From NCBI GenBank assembly GCA_017984715.1, contig JAGNYY010000001.1, positions 46,938 to 55,069 on the forward strand: a stretch of 8,132 nucleotides of DNA, in the 5' to 3' direction. Positions 1 through 6,597 of the stretch are shown in pieces (position 1 is the stretch's first letter; every line of letters starts with the position of its first letter). The position numbers were made by a program, and so were the translations under genes. The stretch comes from Rhodoluna sp. (GTDB lineage: Bacteria > Actinomycetota > Actinomycetes > Actinomycetales > Microbacteriaceae). The notes below the pieces were generated by a model, which was given only the letters and a program-made list of their open reading frames with translations, ran no database searches and was not told the origin of the DNA.

Positions 1-1062
1 CGCATGGGAATCAACGTGCTAGCGCCAGATGTAAACGAATCCATCGCAGCCTTCTCTGCGGTTGGCAAGGACATCCGGTTCGGCCTCGGAGCTGTGCGAA
101 ACGTTGGTCTAAACGTGGTCGATGGAATCGCTACTGCGCGCGTGGAAAAGGGGCGTTTCACCACCTTCCACGACTTCTTGCGCAAGGTGCCGGCCGTGGT
201 CTGCAGCAAACGTGTCATCGAATCGTTGATCAAGGCTGGCGCTTTTGACACCCTTGGCAACACCCGTCGGGCACTCGTCGAAATTCATGAAGAGGCAGTA
301 GACGCACAAGCCTCGCTGAAGAAGAACGAAGCGGTTGGTCAGGTTGACCTGTTTGGTTCGCTTTTTGATTCGGACCCGGCAGTTGAAGATAGCTTTGGTG
401 GCAGCGTGCCTGACCGCCCGGAGTGGGCCAAGAAAGAAAAACTTGCCTACGAGCGAGACATGCTCGGCTTGTACGTCAGCGACCACCCTCTAGCCGGCCG
501 AGAGGCGCAGATTGCGCGTCACAGCCAGATGTCGATAACCGATTTGCATGCGAGCGAATCAATTGCCGACGGCGAGACTGTCACCATCGCCGGTCTGGTC
601 ACGTCTGTGCAACACCGCGTGGCTCGCGCCTCGGGAAACCCATACGGGGCGGTAACAGTCGAAGACTTTGAGGGTGAACTCAACGTGATGTTGATGGGCA
701 AGACCTATCAGGAGTTTGGGCGAAATCTCGAAGCCGACCAAATTGTTGTGGTGCGCGGTCGAGTAAGCCAGCGTGATGATGGCAAGAGCCTCAACGCTTA
801 CTCAATCGAAACCATCGAGGGCGGTGGTGACGGCCCGGCGGGTCCGCTCATTCTGAAGCTTCAAGAATCCGAAGCTACGCGCGATGTTTTGGAAGATCTG
901 GACCGAATTTTGAGAACCAATGCCGGCCAGGATGAAGTTCAGGTGCGCCTGGTTAGTGCAGACCAAGAGCGGTTATTCAAGCTTCAGCCCACGGTAAGAA
1001 TCAGCGGTGAGTTGATCGGCGAACTAAAGGTTCTGCTCGGCGCTTCTTGCCTTAGCGCCTAG
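1..1062 (+). CDS. dnaE: DNA polymerase III subunit alpha, C-terminal part (5' end outside window)
   Basis: This is the last 353 codons of the replicative DNA polymerase alpha subunit, which makes the bulk of new chromosomal DNA. The frame is open at base 1 (an Arg codon precedes the first Met), so the gene begins upstream; family members are about 1,150-1,200 residues. Numbering from the Met at base 4, the fragment shows the end of the finger/helix-hairpin-helix region (FGLGAVRNVG, 26-35; SKRVIESLIKAGAFDTLG, 68-85), an internal sliding-clamp-binding motif of the QxxLF type (QVDLF, 113-117), the conserved YERDMLGLYVSDHPL segment (149-163), an OB-fold (about 191-270), and a C-terminal domain ending LLGASCLSA. 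The clamp and OB assignments rest on family knowledge. The stop codon TAG (1060-1062) overlaps the stop of the convergent flavin reductase gene. DnaE1 is favoured over the error-prone DnaE2 because DnaE2 normally lacks this clamp motif, but the call rests on a fragment. Confidence 0.96.
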   Translation, partial: RMGINVLAPDVNESIAAFSAVGKDIRFGLGAVRNVGLNVVDGIATARVEKGRFTTFHDFLRKVPAVVCSKRVIESLIKAGAFDTLGNTRRALVEIHEEAVDAQASLKKNEAVGQVDLFGSLFDSDPAVEDSFGGSVPDRPEWAKKEKLAYERDMLGLYVSDHPLAGREAQIARHSQMSITDLHASESIADGETVTIAGLVTSVQHRVARASGNPYGAVTVEDFEGELNVMLMGKTYQEFGRNLEADQIVVVRGRVSQRDDGKSLNAYSIETIEGGGDGPAGPLILKLQESEATRDVLEDLDRILRTNAGQDEVQVRLVSADQERLFKLQPTVRISGELIGELKVLLGASCLSA

Positions 1063-1562
1063 AGCTTGTCGCCTGGTTTCATGTAGCTGCGCTGGTAGTA
1101 CAGCAGCGCTTCGTCCTCGGTGCCAGATAGGCCCTCGACAACGTCGACAATCACCACCGCATTGTTTTCAATGCTGTGAATGTCGCGAATCTTGGCAATC
1201 AGAATCGAGGTTGCGGCAGGAAACACCGGCACGCCGTAGGGGCCTTCGTGCCAATCATCGTTGACAAAGCGCTGGGTGTGGTCAGCGGCCATTCTCTGGG
1301 CCAACTGCACGGTTCCTGCGCCAAGTGTGTGAATGGCTACATATTTGCCCACCGTAAGGCTTGGATAGGTGCTTGAACCCTGCGAAACATTGAAGCTCGC
1401 CAGTGGCGGGTTAGCGCCGAGCGAGGTCATTGAAGTCGCGGTAAAGCCGATGGCTTTCTTGTCGGCGTCAAGCAGAGTGATTACCGAAACTCCCGATGCA
1501 TGCCTTCTAAAACTTGAGCGGAGCGCTTCAATCGGGTCTTTTTCTGGAATTAAATTCTGCAT
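1059..1562 (-). CDS. Flavin reductase domain protein (HpaC-like FMN-binding split barrel)
   Basis: The product is a 167-residue protein that fits the flavin reductase-like family in length and layout. These enzymes bind FMN or FAD in a split beta-barrel and use NAD(P)H to supply reduced flavin, often to a partner monooxygenase. Visible marks are the N-terminal FRRHASGVSVIT (18-29), the flavin-binding stretch GFTATSMTSLGANPPLASF (39-57), the helix segment QLAQRMAADHTQRF (86-99) and the terminal LLYYQRSYMKPG (153-164). The GDH motif common to the two-component reductases, usually linked to NAD(P)H use, is not evident; IENNAVVIVDV (131-141) stands where it would be expected. The start ATG (1562-1560) has AAAGG a few bases upstream on the minus strand. 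No monooxygenase gene lies beside it, so the partner and substrate are unknown. It is convergent with dnaE and divergent from hisD, so it is probably its own transcript. The family is well supported; the specific role is not. Confidence 0.85.
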   Translation of the reverse strand: MQNLIPEKDPIEALRSSFRRHASGVSVITLLDADKKAIGFTATSMTSLGANPPLASFNVSQGSSTYPSLTVGKYVAIHTLGAGTVQLAQRMAADHTQRFVNDDWHEGPYGVPVFPAATSILIAKIRDIHSIENNAVVIVDVVEGLSGTEDEALLYYQRSYMKPGDKL

Positions 1563-1602
1563 TTTCTACCTTTGTCTCAACCGCTTCAACAATAGCCAAC
1601 CG

Positions 1603-1656
1603 AGGATTGTTTCCATTTGAACGCCTAGAATTACCTAGAACCCAAACGGAGGACCA
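1603..1656 (+). promoter_or_regulatory. Candidate hisD operon promoter with 10-bp-spaced CCTAGAA repeats and ribosome binding site
   Basis: The gap between the divergent flavin reductase gene and hisD is 94 bp and must hold the hisD operon start signals. CCTAGAA occurs twice, at 1624-1630 and 1634-1640, exactly one helical turn apart. The first copy contains TAGAAT (1626-1631), a reasonable actinobacterial -10 element. Upstream, the -35 region is poor (around 1603-1612, no clear TTGAC-like hexamer at 17-18 bp). GGAGGA (1648-1653) is a strong Shine-Dalgarno sequence and decides the TTG start at 1657, though the spacing is short. The repeats could be an operator or simply two alternative -10 elements. 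This is inference from motif and position. Confidence 0.45.
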
Positions 1657-2985
1657 TTGACCGAATCAAGCCAGGTGAAGTTGCGCATCGTTGACATGCG
1701 AGACAAGTCACTCGATTCGCACGCCGTGAACGCCGCTGTACCGCGCGCTTCGGTCGACATCAATGTTGCCATTGGTCAGATTTCGGGCCTGTTGGAGGAC
1801 GTCAGACTGCGCGGCTTGGATGCCGTCGTAGAGGTAACCGTAGAGCGGGATGGCGTTGACCCTAGGCCAATCAGGGTCGCAAAAGCTGAGCTGAGCCAGG
1901 CTTTGACTGATTTGGAGCCAGGTCTTCGAATCGCGATTGAAGAGTCGATTCAGCGCGTTAGAAAGGTTTCAGAGGCAACCATGCCTTCGCCGGTTTCTGT
2001 CGAACTCGCGCCCGGTGCCAGAGTTCATCAGCGTTATCAACCGGTTGATTCGGTTGGCTTGTATGTGCCTGGCGGCAAAGCGGTTTACCCCTCATCCGTG
2101 GTTATGAATGTTGTGCCGGCTCAAGTTGCTGGGGTTCCTCGATTGGTGGTCGCCACCCCCGCGCAAAAAGATTTTGGCGGGCGGCCACACCCAACCGTTT
2201 TGGCAACCGCAGCATTGCTCGGCGTTGATGAGGTCCTCTGCGTTGGTGGGCCTGCTGCAATCGCCACGTTCGCATACGGTTTGCCACAGATCGACTTTTC
2301 TCCAGTCAACTTAGTGACTGGGCCAGGAAACATTTACGTGGCTGCCGCAAAACGCGCTCTGCGCGGCACCATCGGAATCGATTCGGAGGCCGGAACCACC
2401 GAGATTTTGGTGCTGGCCGATCACACCGCGAACGCTGAGTTCATCGCTTACGACTTGGTCAGTCAAGCCGAGCACGACGAAGCAGCAGCCTCTGTTCTGG
2501 TCACCGATTCACGCGAACTTGCCGAGTCAGTTTTGGCGGCCATCACGAAAATTGCCGACCAAACTAAGCACGCCGAACGTGTGCGAGTTGCTCTCGAGGG
2601 TCAGCAGTCCGCGATTGTTTTGGTGAACAGCCTCAACGATGGCATTTCCTTCGCAAACGCCTATGCGACCGAGCACTTAGAAATTCACACCGCCGACAAT
2701 GCGGCAACAGCAGCTGCAATAACCAATGCTGGAGCAATATTCCTGGGGGAGTACTCGCCGGTTAGCCTCGGAGATTACATGGCTGGTTCGAACCATGTCC
2801 TACCAACTGGGCAACAAGCTAAGTTTGGCGCGGGCCTTGGTGTTCTAAGTTTCCTTCGCGCACAGCAAGTGATTGACTATGACGAAGCCGGCCTCGAAGC
2901 AATCGGCGAAATGGTGAATGAGTTTGCCAAATCAGAGGGTTTGCCAGCACACGGCGAAGCCATCACAGCAAGATTTAAGAACTAA
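1657..2985 (+). CDS. hisD: Histidinol dehydrogenase
   Basis: This cytoplasmic zinc enzyme carries out the last two steps of histidine synthesis, oxidising L-histidinol through the aldehyde to L-histidine with two NAD+. The 442-residue length is normal. Conserved stretches include VGLYVPGGKAVYPSSV (133-148), VTGPGNIYVAAAKR (220-233), DSEAGTTEI (242-250) and SLGDYMAGSNHVLPTG (370-385). By alignment to the E. coli enzyme the zinc ligands are Gln270, His273, Asp373 and His432, and the catalytic pair is Glu339-His340; all are present, so it should be active. The start is TTG at 1657, chosen for the GGAGGA just upstream; a second TTG at 1681 (giving MRIVDMRD) is closer to the usual family N-terminus but has only a poorly spaced AGGTGA. 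It is the first gene of a tight operon with nrdR (12-bp gap) and pyrD. No other his genes are in the window, so hisD is separated from whatever his cluster the genome has, unless it lies outside nearby. Confidence 0.97.
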   Translation: MTESSQVKLRIVDMRDKSLDSHAVNAAVPRASVDINVAIGQISGLLEDVRLRGLDAVVEVTVERDGVDPRPIRVAKAELSQALTDLEPGLRIAIEESIQRVRKVSEATMPSPVSVELAPGARVHQRYQPVDSVGLYVPGGKAVYPSSVVMNVVPAQVAGVPRLVVATPAQKDFGGRPHPTVLATAALLGVDEVLCVGGPAAIATFAYGLPQIDFSPVNLVTGPGNIYVAAAKRALRGTIGIDSEAGTTEILVLADHTANAEFIAYDLVSQAEHDEAAASVLVTDSRELAESVLAAITKIADQTKHAERVRVALEGQQSAIVLVNSLNDGISFANAYATEHLEIHTADNAATAAAITNAGAIFLGEYSPVSLGDYMAGSNHVLPTGQQAKFGAGLGVLSFLRAQQVIDYDEAGLEAIGEMVNEFAKSEGLPAHGEAITARFKN

Positions 2986-2997
2986 GAAGGGGCAAGT

Positions 2998-3468
2998 ATG
3001 CACTGTCCATTTTGCCGATACCCAGACTCGAGAGTCACCGATTCTCGCACCTCAGATGACGGCTCGTCGATTCGCCGACGTCGCCAATGCCCTGAATGCA
3101 ACATGCGTTTTAGCACCACCGAAACTGCGAGTTTGCTGGTCGTAAAGCGCAGTGGCGTGACCGAGCCTTTCCGTCGCGACAAGATCGTCAACGGAGTTCG
3201 CAAGGCTTGCCAGGGCCGCCCAGTTTCTGATGCCGATCTAGCCCTGCTGGCCCAAGAAGTCGAAGAGAGCGTGCGCTCAAGCGGTGTGGCTCAAATTGAT
3301 GCATTTGATGTCGGCTTGGCGACCCTTGAGCCATTGCGCAAGTTGGACGAGGTTGCTTTCATGCGCTTCGCCAGTGTTTATCAGGGATGGGAAACACTCG
3401 AAGACTTCGAAGCGGCCATCGGAGTGCTCAAGCAGAACCGCAACGCATTAGACGAAGAAGGCAACTAA
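2998..3468 (+). CDS. nrdR: Transcriptional repressor NrdR
   Basis: NrdR is a zinc-ribbon/ATP-cone repressor that senses the ATP/dATP balance and shuts down ribonucleotide reductase operons by binding paired NrdR boxes. The 156-residue protein has the N-terminal zinc ribbon with Cys3, Cys6, Cys31 and Cys34 (CPFC and CPEC) joined by the basic stretch IRRRRQ (25-30), followed by the ATP-cone from about residue 49 ([21 protein letters not shown], in two parts) to about 139, including [19 protein letters not shown]. The start ATG has GAAGGGG at 2986-2992, about 5 bp upstream. It sits 12 bp after hisD and 6 bp before pyrD, so the three are very likely one transcript. The target reductase genes are not in the window, so it acts in trans; I see no NrdR box pair upstream of any gene here, so no sign of autoregulation. 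Confidence 0.97.
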   Translation: MHCPFCRYPDSRVTDSRTSDDGSSIRRRRQCPECNMRFSTTETASLLVVKRSGVTEPFRRDKIVNGVRKACQGRPVSDADLALLAQEVEESVRSSGVAQIDAFDVGLATLEPLRKLDEVAFMRFASVYQGWETLEDFEAAIGVLKQNRNALDEEGN

Positions 3469-3474
3469 ATATCG

Positions 3475-4497
3475 ATGTTTTATAACTTCGTTTTCAAGAA
3501 TGTTTTCGCCAAGATGGACCCAGAGCAGGCACATCACCTAGTGATGTTTGTGATTCGCCTTTCCGGCGCAGTCGGCTTGACCCGTTTGGCAAAAATTCGC
3601 AAGACAGGCAGGGGAGAGGTGCAGGCTTTTGGCTTGCACTTTGACGCCCCGTTTGGCCTAGCGGCCGGGTTTGACAAGAACGCAATAGCAATCAAAGCGT
3701 TGGGAGACCTGGGTTTCTCACACGTCGAGATTGGCACCGTGACCGCAATTGCGCAGAGTGGCAACGATAAGCCTCGTTTGTTTCGTCTAATTGACGACCG
3801 CGCGCTCATCAACCGCATGGGCTTCAATAATCAGGGCGCCGAGGCAGTGGCCAAGCGACTCGAAGCGCTTCGCCGCAAGCATGGCAGCAGATTGCCAATC
3901 ATCGGGGTCAACATTGGAAAATCCAGGGTTGTCGCAGTTGAAGATGCAGTCGATGACTATCGAACCAGCGCAAAGTTGCTCGCAAAGCATGCCGATTATG
4001 TAGCTGTGAATGTCTCTTCACCAAACACCCCGGGTCTTCGATCGTTGCAGTCGGTCGAGTCGTTGCGCCCGATTCTGGTTGCTGTGCAGCAAGAGGCCGC
4101 GGGCAAACCAATTCTGGTCAAGATAGCGCCAGATCTTGCCGATGAAGACGTTGTTGCAGTTGCCGACCTAGCAATCGAATTGGGGCTAGCCGGAGTAATC
4201 GCTACCAACACCACGATTTCACGTGAGGGTTTGCTCACGGACGCCAGCACGGTTGCCGAAATTGGTGCTGGCGGGCTTTCTGGTGCACCCCTAAAGCAGC
4301 GGTCCATTGAAGTGCTCGAGATTCTTGCGAAGCGACTTGCCAACAGAGCCGCCATAATCTCGGTTGGTGGAATCGAAACCGGCCAGGAAGCTGCGGAGCG
4401 TCTAGCTGCCGGGGCAACTCTGGTTCAGGGCTACAGCGGGTACATCTATGCGGGGCCGTTCTGGGCCAGAACTATCAACAAATTCTTGACTAAGTAA
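3475..4497 (+). CDS. pyrD: Dihydroorotate dehydrogenase (quinone), class 2
   Basis: This FMN enzyme oxidises dihydroorotate to orotate in pyrimidine synthesis and passes the electrons to membrane quinone. The N-terminal extension with two short helices (about 1-35, including MDPEQAHHLVMFVIRL) is the membrane-association and quinone-tunnel module that marks class 2, and 340 residues fits. Core motifs are FGLAAGFDKNA (60-70), LINRMGFNNQGA (111-122), GVNIGKS (144-150) and VNVSSPNTPGLRSLQS (178-193). By alignment to E. coli, the catalytic base is Ser182, with Asn179 and Asn184 nearby, and Lys216 and Asn245-Thr246 contact FMN/substrate; GGLSG (266-270) and SVGGI (296-300) bind the FMN phosphate. 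The ATG at 3475 lies 6 bp after nrdR; its nearest Shine-Dalgarno-like AGAAGG is about 13 bp away inside nrdR, so translation may depend on coupling with nrdR. It ends the hisD-nrdR-pyrD operon, directly before a terminator. Confidence 0.97.
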   Translation: MFYNFVFKNVFAKMDPEQAHHLVMFVIRLSGAVGLTRLAKIRKTGRGEVQAFGLHFDAPFGLAAGFDKNAIAIKALGDLGFSHVEIGTVTAIAQSGNDKPRLFRLIDDRALINRMGFNNQGAEAVAKRLEALRRKHGSRLPIIGVNIGKSRVVAVEDAVDDYRTSAKLLAKHADYVAVNVSSPNTPGLRSLQSVESLRPILVAVQQEAAGKPILVKIAPDLADEDVVAVADLAIELGLAGVIATNTTISREGLLTDASTVAEIGAGGLSGAPLKQRSIEVLEILAKRLANRAAIISVGGIETGQEAAERLAAGATLVQGYSGYIYAGPFWARTINKFLTK

Positions 4498-4518
4498 CCG
4501 TGCCGGCGAAAGACATAG

Positions 4519-4554
4519 AAAAAGGGTGACCACCTCAGTGATCACCCTTTTTTT
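4519..4554. terminator. Bidirectional intrinsic terminator between pyrD and the DUF3043 gene
   Basis: A hairpin sits between two convergent genes. GGGTGA (4524-4529) pairs with TCACCC (4542-4547); after a single C/A mismatch, CAC (4531-4533) pairs with GTG (4538-4540) around a CTCA loop. Seven T follow on the plus strand (4548-4554), making it a good terminator for pyrD. Five A precede the stem (4519-4523), giving a shorter T-tail on the minus strand, so it should also stop transcription from the DUF3043 gene, perhaps less efficiently. Confidence 0.9.
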
Positions 4555-4566
4555 ACAAACTTTTGC

Positions 4567-5103
4567 TTATTCGACCTTGTCGCCACGCTTGACCTGAGGC
4601 TTTGGCAATCGCATCGGACGCATCTGAATCGAACGCATCGCTGAATACCAGCGAACACCCTTCTCGACCTTGCCCTTGCCAAACTTGTCTTCTAGTTTGC
4701 GGTTTACGCGACGGCCAATGAAAAACGCGTCGATGCCGATGATGATGAATAGGGTCCACATTGCAAAGAGTGTGTAGACCTGCACGGTCATGTCGCCGGC
4801 GTACGAGATGATAATCATCAAAAATAGTGCGGGCATTACCAGCTGGCCAGCGGTGAAACGCGAATCAACCAAGTCACGAGCCATACGCTTCTGCGGCCCC
4901 TTGTCGCGCACGGTCAGGTAGCGCTCCTCGCCGCGCATCATGCCTTCGCGAGCCTTGCGACGCTCTTCTGCATCCTTGGCCTTAGCGGCCTTCCTGGCTT
5001 CTGGAGACTTATTGCCAACGATTGGCTTGAAGTTAGCAGCTTCCTGCTGCTTGCGTGGCGGAGTTGGTCGACCCTTGCCGCCGGTTGGAGTGTTTTCGCT
5101 CAT
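4567..5103 (-). CDS. DUF3043 family two-pass membrane protein, function unknown
   Basis: The 178-residue product matches the actinobacterial DUF3043 family by its pattern: a charged N-terminus with GKGRPTPPRKQQEA (9-22), a Lys/Arg/Glu-rich helix (about 32-55), the signature RGEERYLTVRDKGPQKRMARD (57-77) followed by VDSR, then two hydrophobic segments (about 85-103 and 109-129) and a basic tail (130-178). There is no signal peptide, so both ends are likely cytoplasmic with a short outside loop (GDMTV). No biochemical function is known to me for this family, and no catalytic motif is visible. The ATG (5103-5101) is preceded on the minus strand by GAGGAA at good spacing. The gene is divergent from the dipeptidase with only about 42 bp between start codons, and convergent with pyrD through a shared terminator, so it is monocistronic. 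The basic N-terminal region might contact nucleic acid or acidic lipids, but that is a guess. Confidence 0.88.
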   Translation of the reverse strand: MSENTPTGGKGRPTPPRKQQEAANFKPIVGNKSPEARKAAKAKDAEERRKAREGMMRGEERYLTVRDKGPQKRMARDLVDSRFTAGQLVMPALFLMIIISYAGDMTVQVYTLFAMWTLFIIIGIDAFFIGRRVNRKLEDKFGKGKVEKGVRWYSAMRSIQMRPMRLPKPQVKRGDKVE

Positions 5104-5132
5104 CGTTGTTCCTCAATATCCATGTTGGACTT

Positions 5133-5145
5133 TAAGATTACTCTC
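5133..5145 (+). promoter_or_regulatory. Candidate -10 element for a leaderless dipeptidase mRNA
   Basis: TAAGAT (5133-5138) fits an actinobacterial -10 element. A start point about 7 bp downstream falls at or next to the A of the ATG at 5146, and there is no Shine-Dalgarno sequence in between. Both facts point to a leaderless transcript, which is common in actinobacteria. No good -35 hexamer is visible. On the minus strand TAATCT (complement of 5136-5141) overlaps this element and could be the -10 for the divergent DUF3043 gene, whose mRNA does have a ribosome binding site. All of this is inferred from motif and spacing. Confidence 0.45.
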
Positions 5146-6549
5146 ATGACGACACCGCAGATTTCAATTGACCCGACCCAACTCGAGACAGCAAGGAAGC
5201 TCATCGAGGCAGGTTTCGATGAAGCAACGAAAGAGCTCGAAGGTCTGGTTCGCATTCCAGGCATAGCTTGGGATGCGTTTGACCCCAAAAACCTTGAACT
5301 CAGCGCTGAAACTATCGCCAAGTTGTTCAGAGACACCGGTGTCTTTGAAATTGTTGAGGTTCGACGCGCCTCGATCGATGGCAAACCTGGTTCACCGGCG
5401 GTCGTAGCTCGCCGCGCCGCACGCAACGGCAAGCCTCAGATTCTGCTCTACGCACACCACGATGTACAGCCTCCTGGCGATGAAACGGCTTGGGAAACCA
5501 CACCTTTTGAGCCGGTCGTGAAGAACGGTCGCATGTATGGCCGCGGCGCAGCCGACGACAAGGCCGGAATCGTGTCACACCTAGCGGCCATTCGCACTCT
5601 GGTTGATATTTGCGGCCCAGACTTCGAGGTTGGAATCAGCGTTTTCATCGAGGGTGAGGAAGAAGCTGGCTCGCCAACATTCCGCCCCTTCCTGGAGCAG
5701 AATCAAGACATCTTGAAGGCAGATTGCATCGTGGTTGCCGACTCAGGCAATTGGTCTGAGACCATCCCTGCGTTGACAGCAACGCTGAGAGGTTTGGTCT
5801 CGCAGGTCATCGAGGTGAAGACGCTCGATCACGCGCTGCACTCTGGCATGTATGGCGGTGCAGTTCCAGACGCAATGACTGCGACGATTCGCCTTTTGGC
5901 CTCTCTGCATGACGCCGAAGGCAATGTTGCAGTCGCCGGCCTCCACGAGGGCAAGGCCGCAGACCTGCCTTACAGTGACGCTGACCTACGCCGCGACTCA
6001 GGGCTGCTCGAGGGCACCAGCCAGATCGGTTCTGGCACAATTCTCGATCGAATCTGGAACAAACCATCGATCACAGTTATCGGCATTGATGTGCCCTCGG
6101 TCGCGCTGTCATCCAACACCATGTTGCCGGCCGTGAGTTCGAAAATTTCGATGCGCATCGCTCCCGGGCAGAATCCAGAAGACGCGCTAAAGGCGCTGCG
6201 AGCGCACTTAGAGAAGAATGTTCCGTTTGGCGCGCAGTTGAACTATGGCGAAATCGAACTAGGCAAGCCGTTTGCGGTTGACGACACAGGTTGGGCTTCT
6301 GAACTAGCTCGAGTTGCGCTAAAGGCTGCCTGGGATGAGACTGCGGTTGACATCGGTGTCGGCGGCTCGATTCCGTTCATCGCAGATCTAATCGAAGTTT
6401 ACCCAGGTGCACAAATCTTGGTGACCGGAGTCGAAGACCCAGACTCTCGTGCACACAGCCCAAACGAGTCGGTTCACCTCGAGTCGCTTCGCAAGACCAT
6501 GCTTGCCGAGAGCTTAATGTTGCTCGGCGGGAATGCTTTTTCGATCTGA
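5146..6549 (+). CDS. M20 family metallodipeptidase
   Basis: This is a cytoplasmic di-zinc (or manganese) peptidase of the M20 family, closest in pattern to the CNDP/PepV-like dipeptidases, which cut dipeptides during peptide turnover. Numbering from the ATG at 5146 (467 residues), the metal site is complete: His104 in AHHDVQPPGD with Asp106, bridging Asp137 in YGRGAADDKAG, catalytic base Glu172 and ligand Glu173 in IEGEEEAGS, Asp199 in VADSGNW, and His437 in DSRAHSPNESVH. The lid/dimerisation domain, with HSGMYGGAVPDAM (232-244), inserts at about 210-320. An in-frame ATG at 5122 would add MLDFKITL, but it lies upstream of the candidate -10 element and has no ribosome binding site, so 5146 is preferred. 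There is no signal peptide. The exact substrate cannot be told; a deacylase such as succinyl-diaminopimelate desuccinylase is less likely given the DVQP and EGxEExGS signatures. Confidence 0.92.
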   Translation: MTTPQISIDPTQLETARKLIEAGFDEATKELEGLVRIPGIAWDAFDPKNLELSAETIAKLFRDTGVFEIVEVRRASIDGKPGSPAVVARRAARNGKPQILLYAHHDVQPPGDETAWETTPFEPVVKNGRMYGRGAADDKAGIVSHLAAIRTLVDICGPDFEVGISVFIEGEEEAGSPTFRPFLEQNQDILKADCIVVADSGNWSETIPALTATLRGLVSQVIEVKTLDHALHSGMYGGAVPDAMTATIRLLASLHDAEGNVAVAGLHEGKAADLPYSDADLRRDSGLLEGTSQIGSGTILDRIWNKPSITVIGIDVPSVALSSNTMLPAVSSKISMRIAPGQNPEDALKALRAHLEKNVPFGAQLNYGEIELGKPFAVDDTGWASELARVALKAAWDETAVDIGVGGSIPFIADLIEVYPGAQILVTGVEDPDSRAHSPNESVHLESLRKTMLAESLMLLGGNAFSI

Positions 6550-6556
6550 CCTGTTT

Positions 6557-6592
6557 TAGACTTAGGTAACGCAACAAATTCAGCGAATGGAG
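6557..6592 (+). promoter_or_regulatory. Candidate erpA -10 element and ribosome binding site
   Basis: The 48-bp gap before erpA holds TAGACT (6557-6562), a good actinobacterial -10 hexamer, within TAGACTTAGGTAACG (6557-6571). The same string, with three extra bases, occurs before ctaC. No convincing -35 hexamer is seen at 17-18 bp, where the sequence is the 3' end of the dipeptidase gene. TGGAG (6588-6592) is a suitably spaced Shine-Dalgarno sequence for the ATG at 6598. erpA may have its own promoter as well as read-through from the dipeptidase gene. Confidence 0.5.
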
Positions 6593-6597
6593 CCAAA

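Noticed and set aside
109..486. 125-codon antisense open frame in dnaE
   Set aside because: Overlaps conserved dnaE coding sequence with no initiation signals or family features.
3996..4355. 119-codon open frame antisense to pyrD
   Set aside because: Its low-complexity Ser/Ala/Arg-rich product is a shadow of the strongly supported pyrD frame; no ribosome binding site or family resemblance.
5122..5145. In-frame ATG at 5122 as the dipeptidase start
   Set aside because: It has no Shine-Dalgarno sequence, lies upstream of the best -10 element, and adds eight residues (MLDFKITL) not expected at the family N-terminus.
5100..5432. 110-codon antisense open frame over the dipeptidase start
   Set aside because: It runs opposite a well-supported enzyme and its product (SSSFVASS, RRATTAG) has no recognisable motif.
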